The position numbers were made by a program, and so were the translations under genes. From contig DKOG01000277.1 of the NCBI GenBank assembly GCA_002469915.1, forward strand, positions 1 through 14,480: 14,480 nt of DNA. The letters run 5' to 3'. The notes beneath the pieces are model-generated. The model had not been told where the DNA came from. It worked only from the letters and a program-made list of their open reading frames with translations, and made no database searches. Below, one piece after another: positions 1-7,303 of the stretch; the first letter of the stretch is position 1, and each line of letters opens with the position of its first letter. The stretch comes from Bacteroidetes bacterium UBA7368. GTDB taxonomy: Bacteria > Bacteroidota > Rhodothermia > Rhodothermales > UBA10348.

Positions 1-1
1 G

Positions 2-166
2 CCTGAGAAAGCCAAGGCACCAGCTAAAACGAAACCAGCATCTAAAAAAGCTGCATCACCTGAGACAAAAAAGGCTTCAACCAGTCCTTCTCGAGTGTAC
101 ACCATAGATCTGACTTCTAAAGCTCAAAATGCGGCCTCAAAAGGTGACGACTCAGACGGAGAGTAA
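2..166 (+). CDS. C-terminal tail of a truncated gene, Lys/Ala/Pro-rich
   Basis: This is an open frame that enters from the left edge and stops at TAA 164-166, giving 54 visible residues. The first 30 or so are a low-complexity mix of Lys, Ala, Pro, Ser and Thr, followed by a short ordered-looking piece (RVYTIDLTSKAQ) and an acidic end (GDDSDGE). Basic Lys/Ala/Pro tails occur on histone-like, topoisomerase and other nucleic-acid-binding proteins, but nothing here identifies the family and the folded part lies outside the window. That it is coding is supported by the uninterrupted frame and the biased composition. The product cannot be named. Confidence 0.6.
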   Translation, partial: PEKAKAPAKTKPASKKAASPETKKASTSPSRVYTIDLTSKAQNAASKGDDSDGE

Positions 167-242
167 GCGAACTGACGGGTGATTGGGTTTGACCTTGTTA
201 GCCGATCTGCCGTGGTGTAGTGTTACATCATTCCCTGAATCT

Positions 243-965
243 ATGAGATTGCGTCTATTCACTGTTATGTGTTTTGTCTTGGTCGCCGATGCGCGCGCCC
301 AGGTACCCTATGGACAGCAGGATATACCTTCCCAGAGAGCAGGTCTAATGATGTCTACATTGGACTTCAAGTTTGTTGGAAACGCACCCTCTGAGCTTGT
401 GTTTGCCTTCACGAATCCAACCTACGGAGTCTTCTATAGCAGACAGGAGATCTTTTTCTCTTATACCCGTGGGGCGCAGGACCTTAGCGGTGGCGATCGT
501 CTTGTACTTTCGGATGCCACTATGTCTGGTTGGGCGCCCGTTCGACCATTTAAAGGAGATACACCTAGGAAGCTAGATGTGTTTTTCCCTCTCGGATTAA
601 ACAGTGACTTCAGGAAAATCGTTCGGACCAAGGGATCGACTGAAATTGATGCCTTTGAATACACTGTTGTCGCAGTGGGAGCAGGCGTAGGTTTCGGAAT
701 AGAAACAGGTGCAGGATACCTTTCAGGGTATGCCCTTCCGTTCTTTGGTATCGCTTCTCGATCATTTGGAAATGATACAGATACGTCAGCCATCGTGACT
801 GCAAACGCCGAATGGCTGTCTCGTCCATTTTTAGGCCGTTTTGGGGTCTCCGTTGGATATGGGTATAGATGGCAGAAGTGGTATTCAGATGTGGGCGATA
901 TTACGGGTGATTCTTTTGATTATGTTGGGTCAAAGCACACCGTGCGGATTGGTTTGTCATATTAG
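243..965 (+). CDS. secreted beta-rich protein, probable outer-membrane protein
   Basis: I start this at ATG 243 because it opens directly with a Sec signal peptide: basic MRLR, then a hydrophobic core, then ARA-Q with predicted cleavage near residue 19. A longer frame from TTG 183 would bury that signal behind 20 unrelated residues. The mature protein of about 220 residues has alternating aromatic and polar stretches, Gly-rich segments (VVAVGAGVGFGIETGAGY, about residues 142-159), and ends in HTVRIGLSY. A terminal aromatic after alternating hydrophobics is the usual end of an outer-membrane beta-barrel strand. I infer an outer-membrane or surface-associated role. No named family is recognised. 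It follows the lysine-rich gene end by 76 bases. Confidence 0.75.
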   Translation: MRLRLFTVMCFVLVADARAQVPYGQQDIPSQRAGLMMSTLDFKFVGNAPSELVFAFTNPTYGVFYSRQEIFFSYTRGAQDLSGGDRLVLSDATMSGWAPVRPFKGDTPRKLDVFFPLGLNSDFRKIVRTKGSTEIDAFEYTVVAVGAGVGFGIETGAGYLSGYALPFFGIASRSFGNDTDTSAIVTANAEWLSRPFLGRFGVSVGYGYRWQKWYSDVGDITGDSFDYVGSKHTVRIGLSY

Positions 966-984
966 CAAGACCTTTTCTATGCTG

Positions 985-1003
985 ATTGTCGTATTCTGAC
1001 AAT
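985..1003 (+). repeat. small inverted repeat between two plus-strand genes
   Basis: ATTGTC (985-990) and GACAAT (998-1003) form a perfect 6-bp stem with a 7-base loop, 20 bases after the stop of the beta-rich protein gene and 26 before the next start. The sequence that follows is only mildly T-rich (GTTGATTTC). It could be a weak terminator, an attenuator or an operator. Arms this short also occur by chance. Confidence 0.25.
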
Positions 1004-1029
1004 GTTGATTTCAGACGTACCATGCGAGG

Positions 1030-1320
1030 ATGAAGACAGTACAGATCGTCAAGGAACTGGAGGCAGCTGTTGAGCAGCTCGGCCTCCGCGTGAGAAGGGA
1101 AAAGGGCAATTTTCGCGGTGGCTACTGTGTGCGCAATGAGGAAGAGTTTCTGATGTTGAACCGTGTTCATCCTCCGGAAGTCCATCTCGCCGTACTAGCG
1201 GATGCATTGAAAACGATGGACGTAGATTCAGTGTACTTAAGACCTTTGGTGAGGCAGGCGCTAGAAGATGCCTGGGCTCGAAATGACGTTATTGATATCA
1301 AAGCAGAGGATGCTGACTAA
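1030..1320 (+). CDS. 96-residue protein of unknown function
   Basis: This small soluble protein has no signal peptide or membrane segment. Its N-terminal half is basic with a predicted helix (residues 1-24, VQIVKELEAAVEQLG), then a Gly-rich turn with a Cys (NFRGGYCVRNEEEF). The C-terminal half is helical and acidic (HLAVLADALKTM and on to the end). The Cys is isolated, so no metal site is evident. A GAGG lies directly against ATG 1030, too close to be an ideal ribosome site. The stop overlaps the start of the MBL-fold hydrolase by 11 bases, so the two are probably co-translated. I do not recognise the family. Coding is supported by the overlap and by residue composition unlike a random frame. 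Confidence 0.7.
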   Translation: MKTVQIVKELEAAVEQLGLRVRREKGNFRGGYCVRNEEEFLMLNRVHPPEVHLAVLADALKTMDVDSVYLRPLVRQALEDAWARNDVIDIKAEDAD

Positions 1321-2113
1321 GTTGAGCTACGCCAAAGTGCGACTTCTTGGAACGGGGACCTCAACGGGAGTACCTGTTATCGATTGTTCTTGTCCAACGT
1401 GCACCTCTACCAACCCAAAAGACAACAGGTTGCGCTGTGCCGCGTATCTAGAAGTGGACGGAACACACATTTTAATTGATGTGGGCCCTGATTTTCGGCA
1501 GCAAGCCTTACGCTATGCGATTCCGGATATTGATGCTGTTCTCATCACACATCACCATTTTGATCATGTCTCTGGAATGGATGATTTACGACCGTATCTG
1601 TTCAAAAACAGGACGTCTATTCCTTGTCATGCCGTGAAGGGTTCGGCTGATGAAGTTCGCAGTATGTTTAGCTACATATTTAGGGATGGGACGTATCCAG
1701 GTGTTCCAAGACTGCATATGCATGACGTGACTGGTCCTTTCGATGTGCAAAGTAGATCGAAGGAAGAGGCACCTGTCCGGGTTATTCCTATTCCTGCTGT
1801 GCATGGATCATTGGACGTGCTTGGATATCGAGTGGGGAATTTCGCTTACATGACAGACGTCAGTGAAATTCCATTTGCATCCCGTTCATTGCTGGAAGGC
1901 CTCGAGGTCCTCGTTCTAGATGGTCTTCGTGATAAACCCCATCCTATGCACTTGACCATTGATCAATCGATTCAATTGGCAACAGAGATAGGGGCAAAGC
2001 AAACGTGGTTTACCCACATCGCTCATGACCTCACTCATAGTGAAATCGAGTTGAGAATGCCCGAGGGTATGGCTCCGGCGTACGACGGGTTGGAATGCAC
2101 TGTTAGTTTATGA
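1310..2113 (+). CDS. PhnP-like MBL-fold metallohydrolase (phosphodiesterase family)
   Basis: This is a cytoplasmic metallo-beta-lactamase-fold hydrolase of 267 residues, close to the usual length of PhnP-like proteins. It opens with LLGTGTSTGVPV, followed by a DCSCPTC cluster (Cys26, Cys28, Cys31), the position where E. coli PhnP binds a structural zinc. The metal motif is HHHFDH at residues 81-86 (HxHxDH), with further candidate ligands His165, Asp183 (MTDVSE) and the FTHIAHD histidines 236/239. Known relatives cleave cyclic phosphodiesters; the substrate here is unknown and no phosphonate (phn) genes are nearby. I start at ATG 1310, which leaves a short N-terminus before the first beta strand. 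ATG 1268 would add 14 residues and overlap the previous gene more, and TTG 1322 is a further alternative. It overlaps the 96-residue gene and is followed by a GC-rich hairpin. Confidence 0.88.
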   Translation: MLTKLSYAKVRLLGTGTSTGVPVIDCSCPTCTSTNPKDNRLRCAAYLEVDGTHILIDVGPDFRQQALRYAIPDIDAVLITHHHFDHVSGMDDLRPYLFKNRTSIPCHAVKGSADEVRSMFSYIFRDGTYPGVPRLHMHDVTGPFDVQSRSKEEAPVRVIPIPAVHGSLDVLGYRVGNFAYMTDVSEIPFASRSLLEGLEVLVLDGLRDKPHPMHLTIDQSIQLATEIGAKQTWFTHIAHDLTHSEIELRMPEGMAPAYDGLECTVSL

Positions 2114-2115
2114 GA

Positions 2116-2147
2116 AAGGGGGCGGGCGCTTTCGCGCCCGCCCCCTT
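2116..2147 (+). terminator. GC-rich hairpin terminator after the MBL-fold gene
   Basis: A perfect 14-bp stem (2116-2129 paired with 2134-2147) closes a 4-base TTTC loop, starting 3 bases after the MBL-fold stop codon. Its core is a G-run/C-run (GGGGGCGGGCGC). No proper T-tract follows on either strand (TTGATATATC on plus), so it may work as a bidirectional block between the two converging genes rather than a textbook intrinsic terminator. A stem of the same style sits at 11044-11074. Confidence 0.75.
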
Positions 2148-2200
2148 GATATATCTTCAATGTGAAGCCTATTTTCTACTCTCAGCACATGCGTGAGGGG

Positions 2201-5032
2201 TTATTTACCGACTAACTCCAGCCCCATTGTTTTGCCTTTGTCTACTGCCGGCACACCTCGTTCCATCCAAACAGGCGCCGGGGCATCCATCAAGTAATGA
2301 TCAAAAAACTGCTGCATCCGAATTTGCCAATCACGACGGTCATCTAGGTCTGAAAGACCATGTCCTGCTCCATTGTAATTAAGCATCCAGACAGGTTGTC
2401 CTAACCGACGAAGGGCTACGAAATACTCTATACCTTGATACCAAGGGACGGCACCATCTTCGTCGTTGTGCATCATGAGCAGAGGTGTTTTAACCTTGTC
2501 GGCTTGAAAGAGAGGGGAGTTGTGGATATATCGTTGCTGAGCGTCCCACAACGTTCCACCTATGCGGCTTTGCGTGCGTTCATATTGGAACATGCGGCTC
2601 ATTCCTGAGGCCCAGCGGATTCCACCGTATGCGGATGTCATGTTAGATACAGGCGCACCTGCTTCAGCGGCTGCAAAAAGATCTGTCTGAGTGACCATGT
2701 ACGCAATTTGATAGCCTCCCCAGCTATGTCCTTGTGTCCCGATTCGATCTCGATCAACAAATCCTTGATCTATCAACGATGTGATGCCCGGCATAATGGC
2801 ATTCATCGCACTTTCGCCAGGATATCCTGTTTTGTACGGAATATCCGGAACGAACAATAGGTAGCCACGGCTTACGTAAAAAGGGAAGTTGATACTTGAA
2901 CCACCTGCAGAAGGAGTCCGGTGACTATGCAGGTTTTCTGAATACTTTTCGTAAAAGTATACCATCATCGGGTATTCGTTAGAGGCATCGAATCCTTCCG
3001 GCTTATAGAGAATTCCCTTAAGAGACTCTCCATCCAGAGAGGTCCATTCGTGCAACTCTGCCGTTCCCCAATTGAATTCCGACTGTTGCGGATTGACCTG
3101 AGATAGTTGTACTGGTTTCTCGAAGTCTCCATTGGTTACGTGCAAGTTGGGAAACTCCTGATAACTCTCTTTTGAAAAGAGATGAGTGTCGAGGTCTTCG
3201 GATGTTCTCCAAATACGATAGCGATGGGGACTCATGAAAACTTTCTTCGGCACATCCTCATCCAGATCCTGCTCCCAGTACCCTGATTCCATCGTATTTA
3301 GATTCAATGCGGTCAGGAGCCACTTATCCAGCGCCATACTGTTACGTTCTCGATCTATTTCCCTGTGGCCAAAACGGATTTGGTTTTCTCGGCCGTGGCC
3401 TCCGGTAATATTGCGATATACACCGTCGGGAGAAACTCCCCATAGATCATACTTGTCGTTGACTACAAATTCGACTTCTCCTTCCGTCCAGCCTTCGTTT
3501 CCGTATGCACTGGGTGCATAGGCGCGATCATCGAGGTCGTTAACCAGAGAGACGGGGAAGTTAGCAGTAAGGTCAAACACACGACCTGAGTCTGTCTCCA
3601 CACCGACCCATACCGCGCGATCTCGATCCCAGTAGGTGAGATACGTTCCTTCCGGAGAAATGCTGGGAGAATATTGAATCGCCGTGAGGACTTGCCTACG
3701 ATCACCCGTCGTCGCATCAATGATCCAGACATCATTATAGCCGGGCGAATCCCAGGATATTTCCTGACGATAGTTCATATTGGTGACGCCCATAAAGAAG
3801 GCGCCATCTCCGTCCTCGAAGCTACGAACAGTCGGAATATCAATATCGGCTAATTGCACAACGGCTTTTTCCGATACGTCCCACAAGGCCTGATAGGATC
3901 GATTTTGTTCACGACTGGCCTGAACCAGCTGCATAGGCTGCAAGAGTGGGTCTTTCCAATTCCATATGTCGAGACGGACTTTTTCTTCGTCTAGGATATC
4001 CTCATCCTCAACTTCTGGTTCAGGACGTGGAGCCGTTCCAAAAAACAATCGGTCACCAGAATCCGAAAACGAAAGCGAGCCATATTCGCTGATCCACCAA
4101 CCCTTGGGAATACCTTCAGAGGATGTGGTTAGAATGCGAGAAGCCTGTCCGCCGTTCGCATAATAGGCCTCAAAAGCAGGTTGCTCAGCTTCAAAATCAT
4201 GTTGGTTTGAGAGGAATGCTATTTGCTCTCCGTCTTGGGACACGGTTAATTGGACATAGTTGCCCTCGGCAATCAACAGATCGGACTCCTCCGTTCCGTC
4301 GGCACTGAACGCATACGCACCGTCCGTACTGCCTTCTTTTGTTTCTCGTAAGAACGCTCCGCCGTTTCCTTCTTCGGCAATTTCGTAGGAGGAGACGTGC
4401 TGGTAGGTCGTACTGGTCCCCGCGTTTAATTCTATGACTACCAGACTGGTGCCCTTCTTCTTGTCGGGTTTATCTTTTTCCTCTTCCTCTTCCTCTTCGG
4501 GTTCAACTTCCGTTTCAGCAGTAGTGGAATCAGCAGGCGTATCTTCTTTGCTGGCCTCTTCGGTTAGTTTGAAAGCCGCCAGTGCTCCACCTTCCAATGA
4601 AACCTTAAACGAAGTCACATCGGCAAACTTCTGAACTGAACCGCTGGATAGGTTCATGATGCCCAGAGAATCGGTCGGCATGTCTTTTTTTGCTACGTCA
4701 TCTAGCTTTTTCTGGCGAACAGAATCAGCCTCAGCCACAATTTTGAACAAGACGAAATGGCTGTCTCCTGAAAAGAGTGCGCCGCTGGCGCGCGGGATAC
4801 TGTACCGAGTTTTACCATCAGTGGAGGTGATCTGCAGAACTCCATCTCCCCGTGCTGGTGCCTCCACCCAAGATGCCCAATTGCCGTCTGCAGATAATCG
4901 GCTTGAAAACGTGATTGACTGGGTCCATTCGTTAATATCCTCGTGCTGAAGGGTCTTTTTTTCTTGAGCAAAAGTCGGAGCAACAATAAAAAAGATGGCA
5001 AAAAGGCACAGGATAGGAGTTTTTTTAATCAT
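2201..5032 (-). CDS. secreted S9 (prolyl oligopeptidase family) serine peptidase
   Basis: This 943-residue exported peptidase starts at ATG 5032, the residue that opens a clean signal peptide (MIKK, hydrophobic core, APTFA-Q near residue 22). A frame from 5074 would place 14 residues in front of it. The middle is a WD/PD40-like beta-propeller region with repeated SxDG motifs (about residues 40-600). The C-terminal alpha/beta-hydrolase domain carries the full triad: Ser770 in GHSWGGYQ, Asp859 in HNDEDGAVPW and His891 in NGAGHGL. Family members cleave dipeptides or acylated residues from peptides, often for nutrient scavenging in marine heterotrophs. An acidic low-complexity insert (residues 162-192, including a run of seven Glu) interrupts the propeller; it is coded by a GAGGAA repeat and resembles a flexible surface loop. 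The gene converges with the MBL-fold gene and diverges from the cytochrome gene. Confidence 0.93.
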   Translation of the reverse strand: MIKKTPILCLFAIFFIVAPTFAQEKKTLQHEDINEWTQSITFSSRLSADGNWASWVEAPARGDGVLQITSTDGKTRYSIPRASGALFSGDSHFVLFKIVAEADSVRQKKLDDVAKKDMPTDSLGIMNLSSGSVQKFADVTSFKVSLEGGALAAFKLTEEASKEDTPADSTTAETEVEPEEEEEEEKDKPDKKKGTSLVVIELNAGTSTTYQHVSSYEIAEEGNGGAFLRETKEGSTDGAYAFSADGTEESDLLIAEGNYVQLTVSQDGEQIAFLSNQHDFEAEQPAFEAYYANGGQASRILTTSSEGIPKGWWISEYGSLSFSDSGDRLFFGTAPRPEPEVEDEDILDEEKVRLDIWNWKDPLLQPMQLVQASREQNRSYQALWDVSEKAVVQLADIDIPTVRSFEDGDGAFFMGVTNMNYRQEISWDSPGYNDVWIIDATTGDRRQVLTAIQYSPSISPEGTYLTYWDRDRAVWVGVETDSGRVFDLTANFPVSLVNDLDDRAYAPSAYGNEGWTEGEVEFVVNDKYDLWGVSPDGVYRNITGGHGRENQIRFGHREIDRERNSMALDKWLLTALNLNTMESGYWEQDLDEDVPKKVFMSPHRYRIWRTSEDLDTHLFSKESYQEFPNLHVTNGDFEKPVQLSQVNPQQSEFNWGTAELHEWTSLDGESLKGILYKPEGFDASNEYPMMVYFYEKYSENLHSHRTPSAGGSSINFPFYVSRGYLLFVPDIPYKTGYPGESAMNAIMPGITSLIDQGFVDRDRIGTQGHSWGGYQIAYMVTQTDLFAAAEAGAPVSNMTSAYGGIRWASGMSRMFQYERTQSRIGGTLWDAQQRYIHNSPLFQADKVKTPLLMMHNDEDGAVPWYQGIEYFVALRRLGQPVWMLNYNGAGHGLSDLDDRRDWQIRMQQFFDHYLMDAPAPVWMERGVPAVDKGKTMGLELVGK

Positions 5033-5076
5033 GACGAAGATTGGTCTCAAAGACAATAAGATGACAATTCGCACAG

Positions 5077-5105
5077 ATAGTCGGGTTTAATTACATTCTT
5101 GTCAA
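5077..5105 (-). promoter_or_regulatory. possible promoter of the S9 peptidase gene
   Basis: On the minus strand a perfect TTGACA (5105-5100) is followed after 17 bases by GACTAT (5082-5077), which matches 3 of 6 positions of a sigma-70 -10 box. The implied leader before ATG 5032 is about 38 bases. The -35 is good and the -10 is poor, and Bacteroidota often use a different -7 element, so this is tentative. Confidence 0.3.
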
Positions 5106-5129
5106 CCCCAGAAACACCACAATCATCAT

Positions 5130-5158
5130 GGTTGTCGAGATTTCTATCCTCGATAACC
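5130..5158 (+). promoter_or_regulatory. leader hairpin just upstream of the cytochrome c ribosome site
   Basis: GGTTGTCGAG (5130-5139) and CTCGATAACC (5149-5158) pair over 10 bp, with one G-U wobble as RNA, around a 9-base loop. The hairpin ends 2 bases before the GAGG (5161-5164), which sits 7 bases from ATG 5172. This could be a translational control hairpin, an mRNA-stabilising element or an operator. The pairing is visible in the sequence; the function is inferred. Confidence 0.4.
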
Positions 5159-5171
5159 TTGAGGTCAGGTC

Positions 5172-6026
5172 ATGAAAGTATTGAAGTTGATTCTTGGAGT
5201 GCTGCTAAGCGCTCTTGTTCTCGCGGGCATCTTTGCCTTTGCGATGATCGGAAAAGGTGGTTCTGCTTTTGAGCAAACGTATTCCATGGAATACGATGAC
5301 GCCATGGTTCCTTCTGATTCCAGGTCTCTTCAGCTCGGCAAATTCATTGCTGAATCTCACGGTTGTCAGGGTTGTCACGGGAAGGACTTTGAAGGATTGA
5401 TTTTTGCAGATGCTCCGCCTTTTCTAGCGGTTGGTACCAACTTGACATCAGGAGCAGGGGGTATCGGGTCAACTTACTCAGATGCTGATTGGCTCAGATC
5501 TATCCGACATGGTGTGGCTCCCGATGGAAGGGGTCTTATGATTATGCCTTCGGAGGTCTACTATTATTTGAACGATCAAGAAGCAGGTGCCCTTGTAGCG
5601 TATTTGAAATCTCTAGATCCTGTGGACAACGAGTTACCCTCATTTGAGTTGAGGCCGCTCGGAAAACTAATCATGGGTGTGTCGGACGACATGTCCACCG
5701 CTCCCAATCATATGAGGGATGCGACGCGGATTGAAGCGGAAAGGGGAGTCACCGCCGAGTGGGGTGAGTATCGTTCGACCGTCATGTGTCAGGTTTGTCA
5801 TGGTGGAGACATGCAAGGTGGTCAACCACCGGATCCTGAGTCAATGATGGCACCAGACATGCGTGTCGTAAAAAGCTGGGGCCTCGACGCCTTTCTGGAA
5901 TTCTTTGAGGACGGTACGAATCCGTCTGGGGTGGTATCCAGCGCTCAGTTTATGCCTTGGGACAAGTTCAGTTATCTAGGCGAAGACGAATTGACCGCCA
6001 TCTATATGTACCTCGAAACCCTTTAA
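5172..6026 (+). CDS. membrane-anchored diheme cytochrome c
   Basis: This is a periplasmic electron-transfer protein of 284 residues held by an uncleaved N-terminal helix (about residues 3-26). It has two class I cytochrome c domains. Heme 1 binds at CQGCH (Cys65, Cys68, His69), with Met123 or Met125 (GLMIMP) as the likely sixth ligand. Heme 2 binds at CQVCH (Cys206, Cys209, His210), with Met261 (FMPW) as the likely ligand. The segment around residues 88-126 (TNLTSGAGG, IRHGVAPDGRGL) resembles the c-type cytochrome subunits that accept electrons from periplasmic dehydrogenases. A good GAGG lies 7 bases from the start. It diverges from the S9 peptidase gene and ends 9 bases before the convergent copper-binding lipoprotein gene. 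The electron donor and acceptor are not encoded in the window. Confidence 0.92.
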   Translation: MKVLKLILGVLLSALVLAGIFAFAMIGKGGSAFEQTYSMEYDDAMVPSDSRSLQLGKFIAESHGCQGCHGKDFEGLIFADAPPFLAVGTNLTSGAGGIGSTYSDADWLRSIRHGVAPDGRGLMIMPSEVYYYLNDQEAGALVAYLKSLDPVDNELPSFELRPLGKLIMGVSDDMSTAPNHMRDATRIEAERGVTAEWGEYRSTVMCQVCHGGDMQGGQPPDPESMMAPDMRVVKSWGLDAFLEFFEDGTNPSGVVSSAQFMPWDKFSYLGEDELTAIYMYLETL

Positions 6027-6035
6027 GGGAAGATT

Positions 6036-6362
6036 TCAGGGGCGTTTCAGGACGGATACCCGGGAAATCCAGGAGTCTATTCCATCGAATGACACGTCAA
6101 AGGCGATGGAATCGCCAACGGCTATCGCCTTTCGAATGGAATCTTCCCGGAGTCCGAAAGGCATCGTCATGGCCATCATGAATCCGGGAATTTCATCATG
6201 TTGGACAACGGCCATTTGGCCGTCAGCGACGAGATCTATAATGATGCCAACGCCTCCATCATAGACCCGTACGTCCGTGATGGGCTCAGCCTCTTCAAAT
6301 TTGGGGCCGCATCCAGCGATTCCAAAAATCAATAAAATGGGCAGTAAGGATCGTCTAATCAT
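6036..6362 (-). CDS. CusF-like periplasmic copper-binding lipoprotein
   Basis: This small exported lipoprotein of 108 residues has a lipobox IAGC with lipidated Cys18. Residues 55-69 carry the motif H..IPGFM.AMTMPF typical of CusF-type copper-binding domains. By comparison with E. coli CusF, His55, Met65 and Met67 are the likely Cu(I) ligands. The Trp that caps copper in CusF is replaced by Met62, as in the PGFM variants often linked to SCO/copper-delivery proteins. The GD.I.F segment (residues 83-88) matches the closing strand of the OB-like barrel. The start overlaps the upstream MBL-fold gene by ATGA, so the two are translationally coupled. A role in periplasmic copper handling or delivery to a respiratory enzyme is inferred. 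Confidence 0.85.
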   Translation of the reverse strand: MIRRSLLPILLIFGIAGCGPKFEEAEPITDVRVYDGGVGIIIDLVADGQMAVVQHDEIPGFMMAMTMPFGLREDSIRKAIAVGDSIAFDVSFDGIDSWISRVSVLKRP

Positions 6363-7303
6363 AGCTCTAGAATATCTCCGCGACGTGCAATGTTAAATCC
6401 AGCAGCAAGCACTTGGGCTGTTTCTGGGCTGTCTTCAAGTAATACCGGGTTGGTATGATTAAAGTGAATGAACATGACTTTTGCCCGGGTCTCTGCATCA
6501 GCATCGGCCAACAGGTTCATTGTATGCGTGGTCCATGGATGGGGAATTTTACTCATGTCTCGTCCTGGCAATTCACCGTCTGCGAAAAATGAACCATCAA
6601 CTAAGGCAACATCCACATCAGCTAGGAACGCTTTCAACCCGGTATCCCATAGTTCCCAAGCGTCAATGTCAGGAATGAAACCGATTCTTCTGGTGGGCCC
6701 TTCTATGATATAGCCTACGACTTCTGTGTACTCTTGCCGATGAGGTACCAGAAAAGGGGTGACTGTTACCTGATCGGTTAGGACAACGGGTTCTAAGTGG
6801 GAAAGAGGCTCAAGAAGTATGTTTTCGTAATCAACGAGCTGTGACCAAGGACCGCTGGTAGACAGGTAGTCTCTCATTTTGGGCATGGCATATACTTTTA
6901 CGTCCTGTGCTCCAATCGATTCATTACCGAGAAACATTAATCCTGTATAGTGTCCAATATGACCATGGGTCAGGAAAATACCGTCCGGAACCGTCGTTTT
7001 CCGAGGGCCGGCCAGTTGATCTAAATCATATAGCTGCTGTCGGAAATCTGGAGTGGCCTCGAACATCCACCGTTTATCTGAGGAAGGCTCAACCAAGCCG
7101 AGACTCACGGCAAGTCGTCTCAAAGAAGGGTCTTTCCATGCGGGATCGCTATGCGATCCCGCTTGAGGTTTGCCCCCGTCCTGTCCGATCCCAAGAATGG
7201 TAACGAAGGGGGTATCAGGAAGTGTATTCTCCTGAATAGGAGCCGGTCTTTCGTTCTGACATCCCGCCAGAATTAGTGTAATGAAGAGAAGGAATCGCAT
7301 CAT
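6359..7303 (-). CDS. PqqB-like MBL-fold lipoprotein with altered metal motif
   Basis: The protein has 314 residues. A short lipoprotein signal ends in LAGC (Cys15, or Cys14 from the second Met). The fold resembles PqqB: opening VTILGIGQDGGKPQ (residues 34-47), then THGHIGHYTGL around the metal site, VPHR (His188), IPDID (Asp212/Asp214) and FIHFNHTNP (His280, His283). The usual HxHxDH is HGHIGH (residues 113-118), so the Asp that binds the second zinc is Gly117. No other pqq gene is present, and a lipid anchor is unlike cytoplasmic PqqB, so a direct role in PQQ synthesis is not assumed. The more cautious reading is a periplasmic, possibly mononuclear, hydrolase. It overlaps its neighbours by 4 bases on both sides (ATGA), in the middle of a three-gene operon. 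Confidence 0.85.
   Translation of the reverse strand: MMRFLLFITLILAGCQNERPAPIQENTLPDTPFVTILGIGQDGGKPQAGSHSDPAWKDPSLRRLAVSLGLVEPSSDKRWMFEATPDFRQQLYDLDQLAGPRKTTVPDGIFLTHGHIGHYTGLMFLGNESIGAQDVKVYAMPKMRDYLSTSGPWSQLVDYENILLEPLSHLEPVVLTDQVTVTPFLVPHRQEYTEVVGYIIEGPTRRIGFIPDIDAWELWDTGLKAFLADVDVALVDGSFFADGELPGRDMSKIPHPWTTHTMNLLADADAETRAKVMFIHFNHTNPVLLEDSPETAQVLAAGFNIARRGDILEL

Noticed and set aside
183..242. Extension of the beta-rich protein to TTG 183
   Set aside because: It places 20 unrelated residues before a complete signal peptide. The ATG at 243 gives a normal exported protein.
6359..7303. Calling the MBL-fold lipoprotein a true PQQ biosynthesis enzyme (pqqB)
   Set aside because: No other pqq gene is present, the protein is lipid-anchored, and the metal motif differs. 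PqqB-like is as far as the sequence goes.
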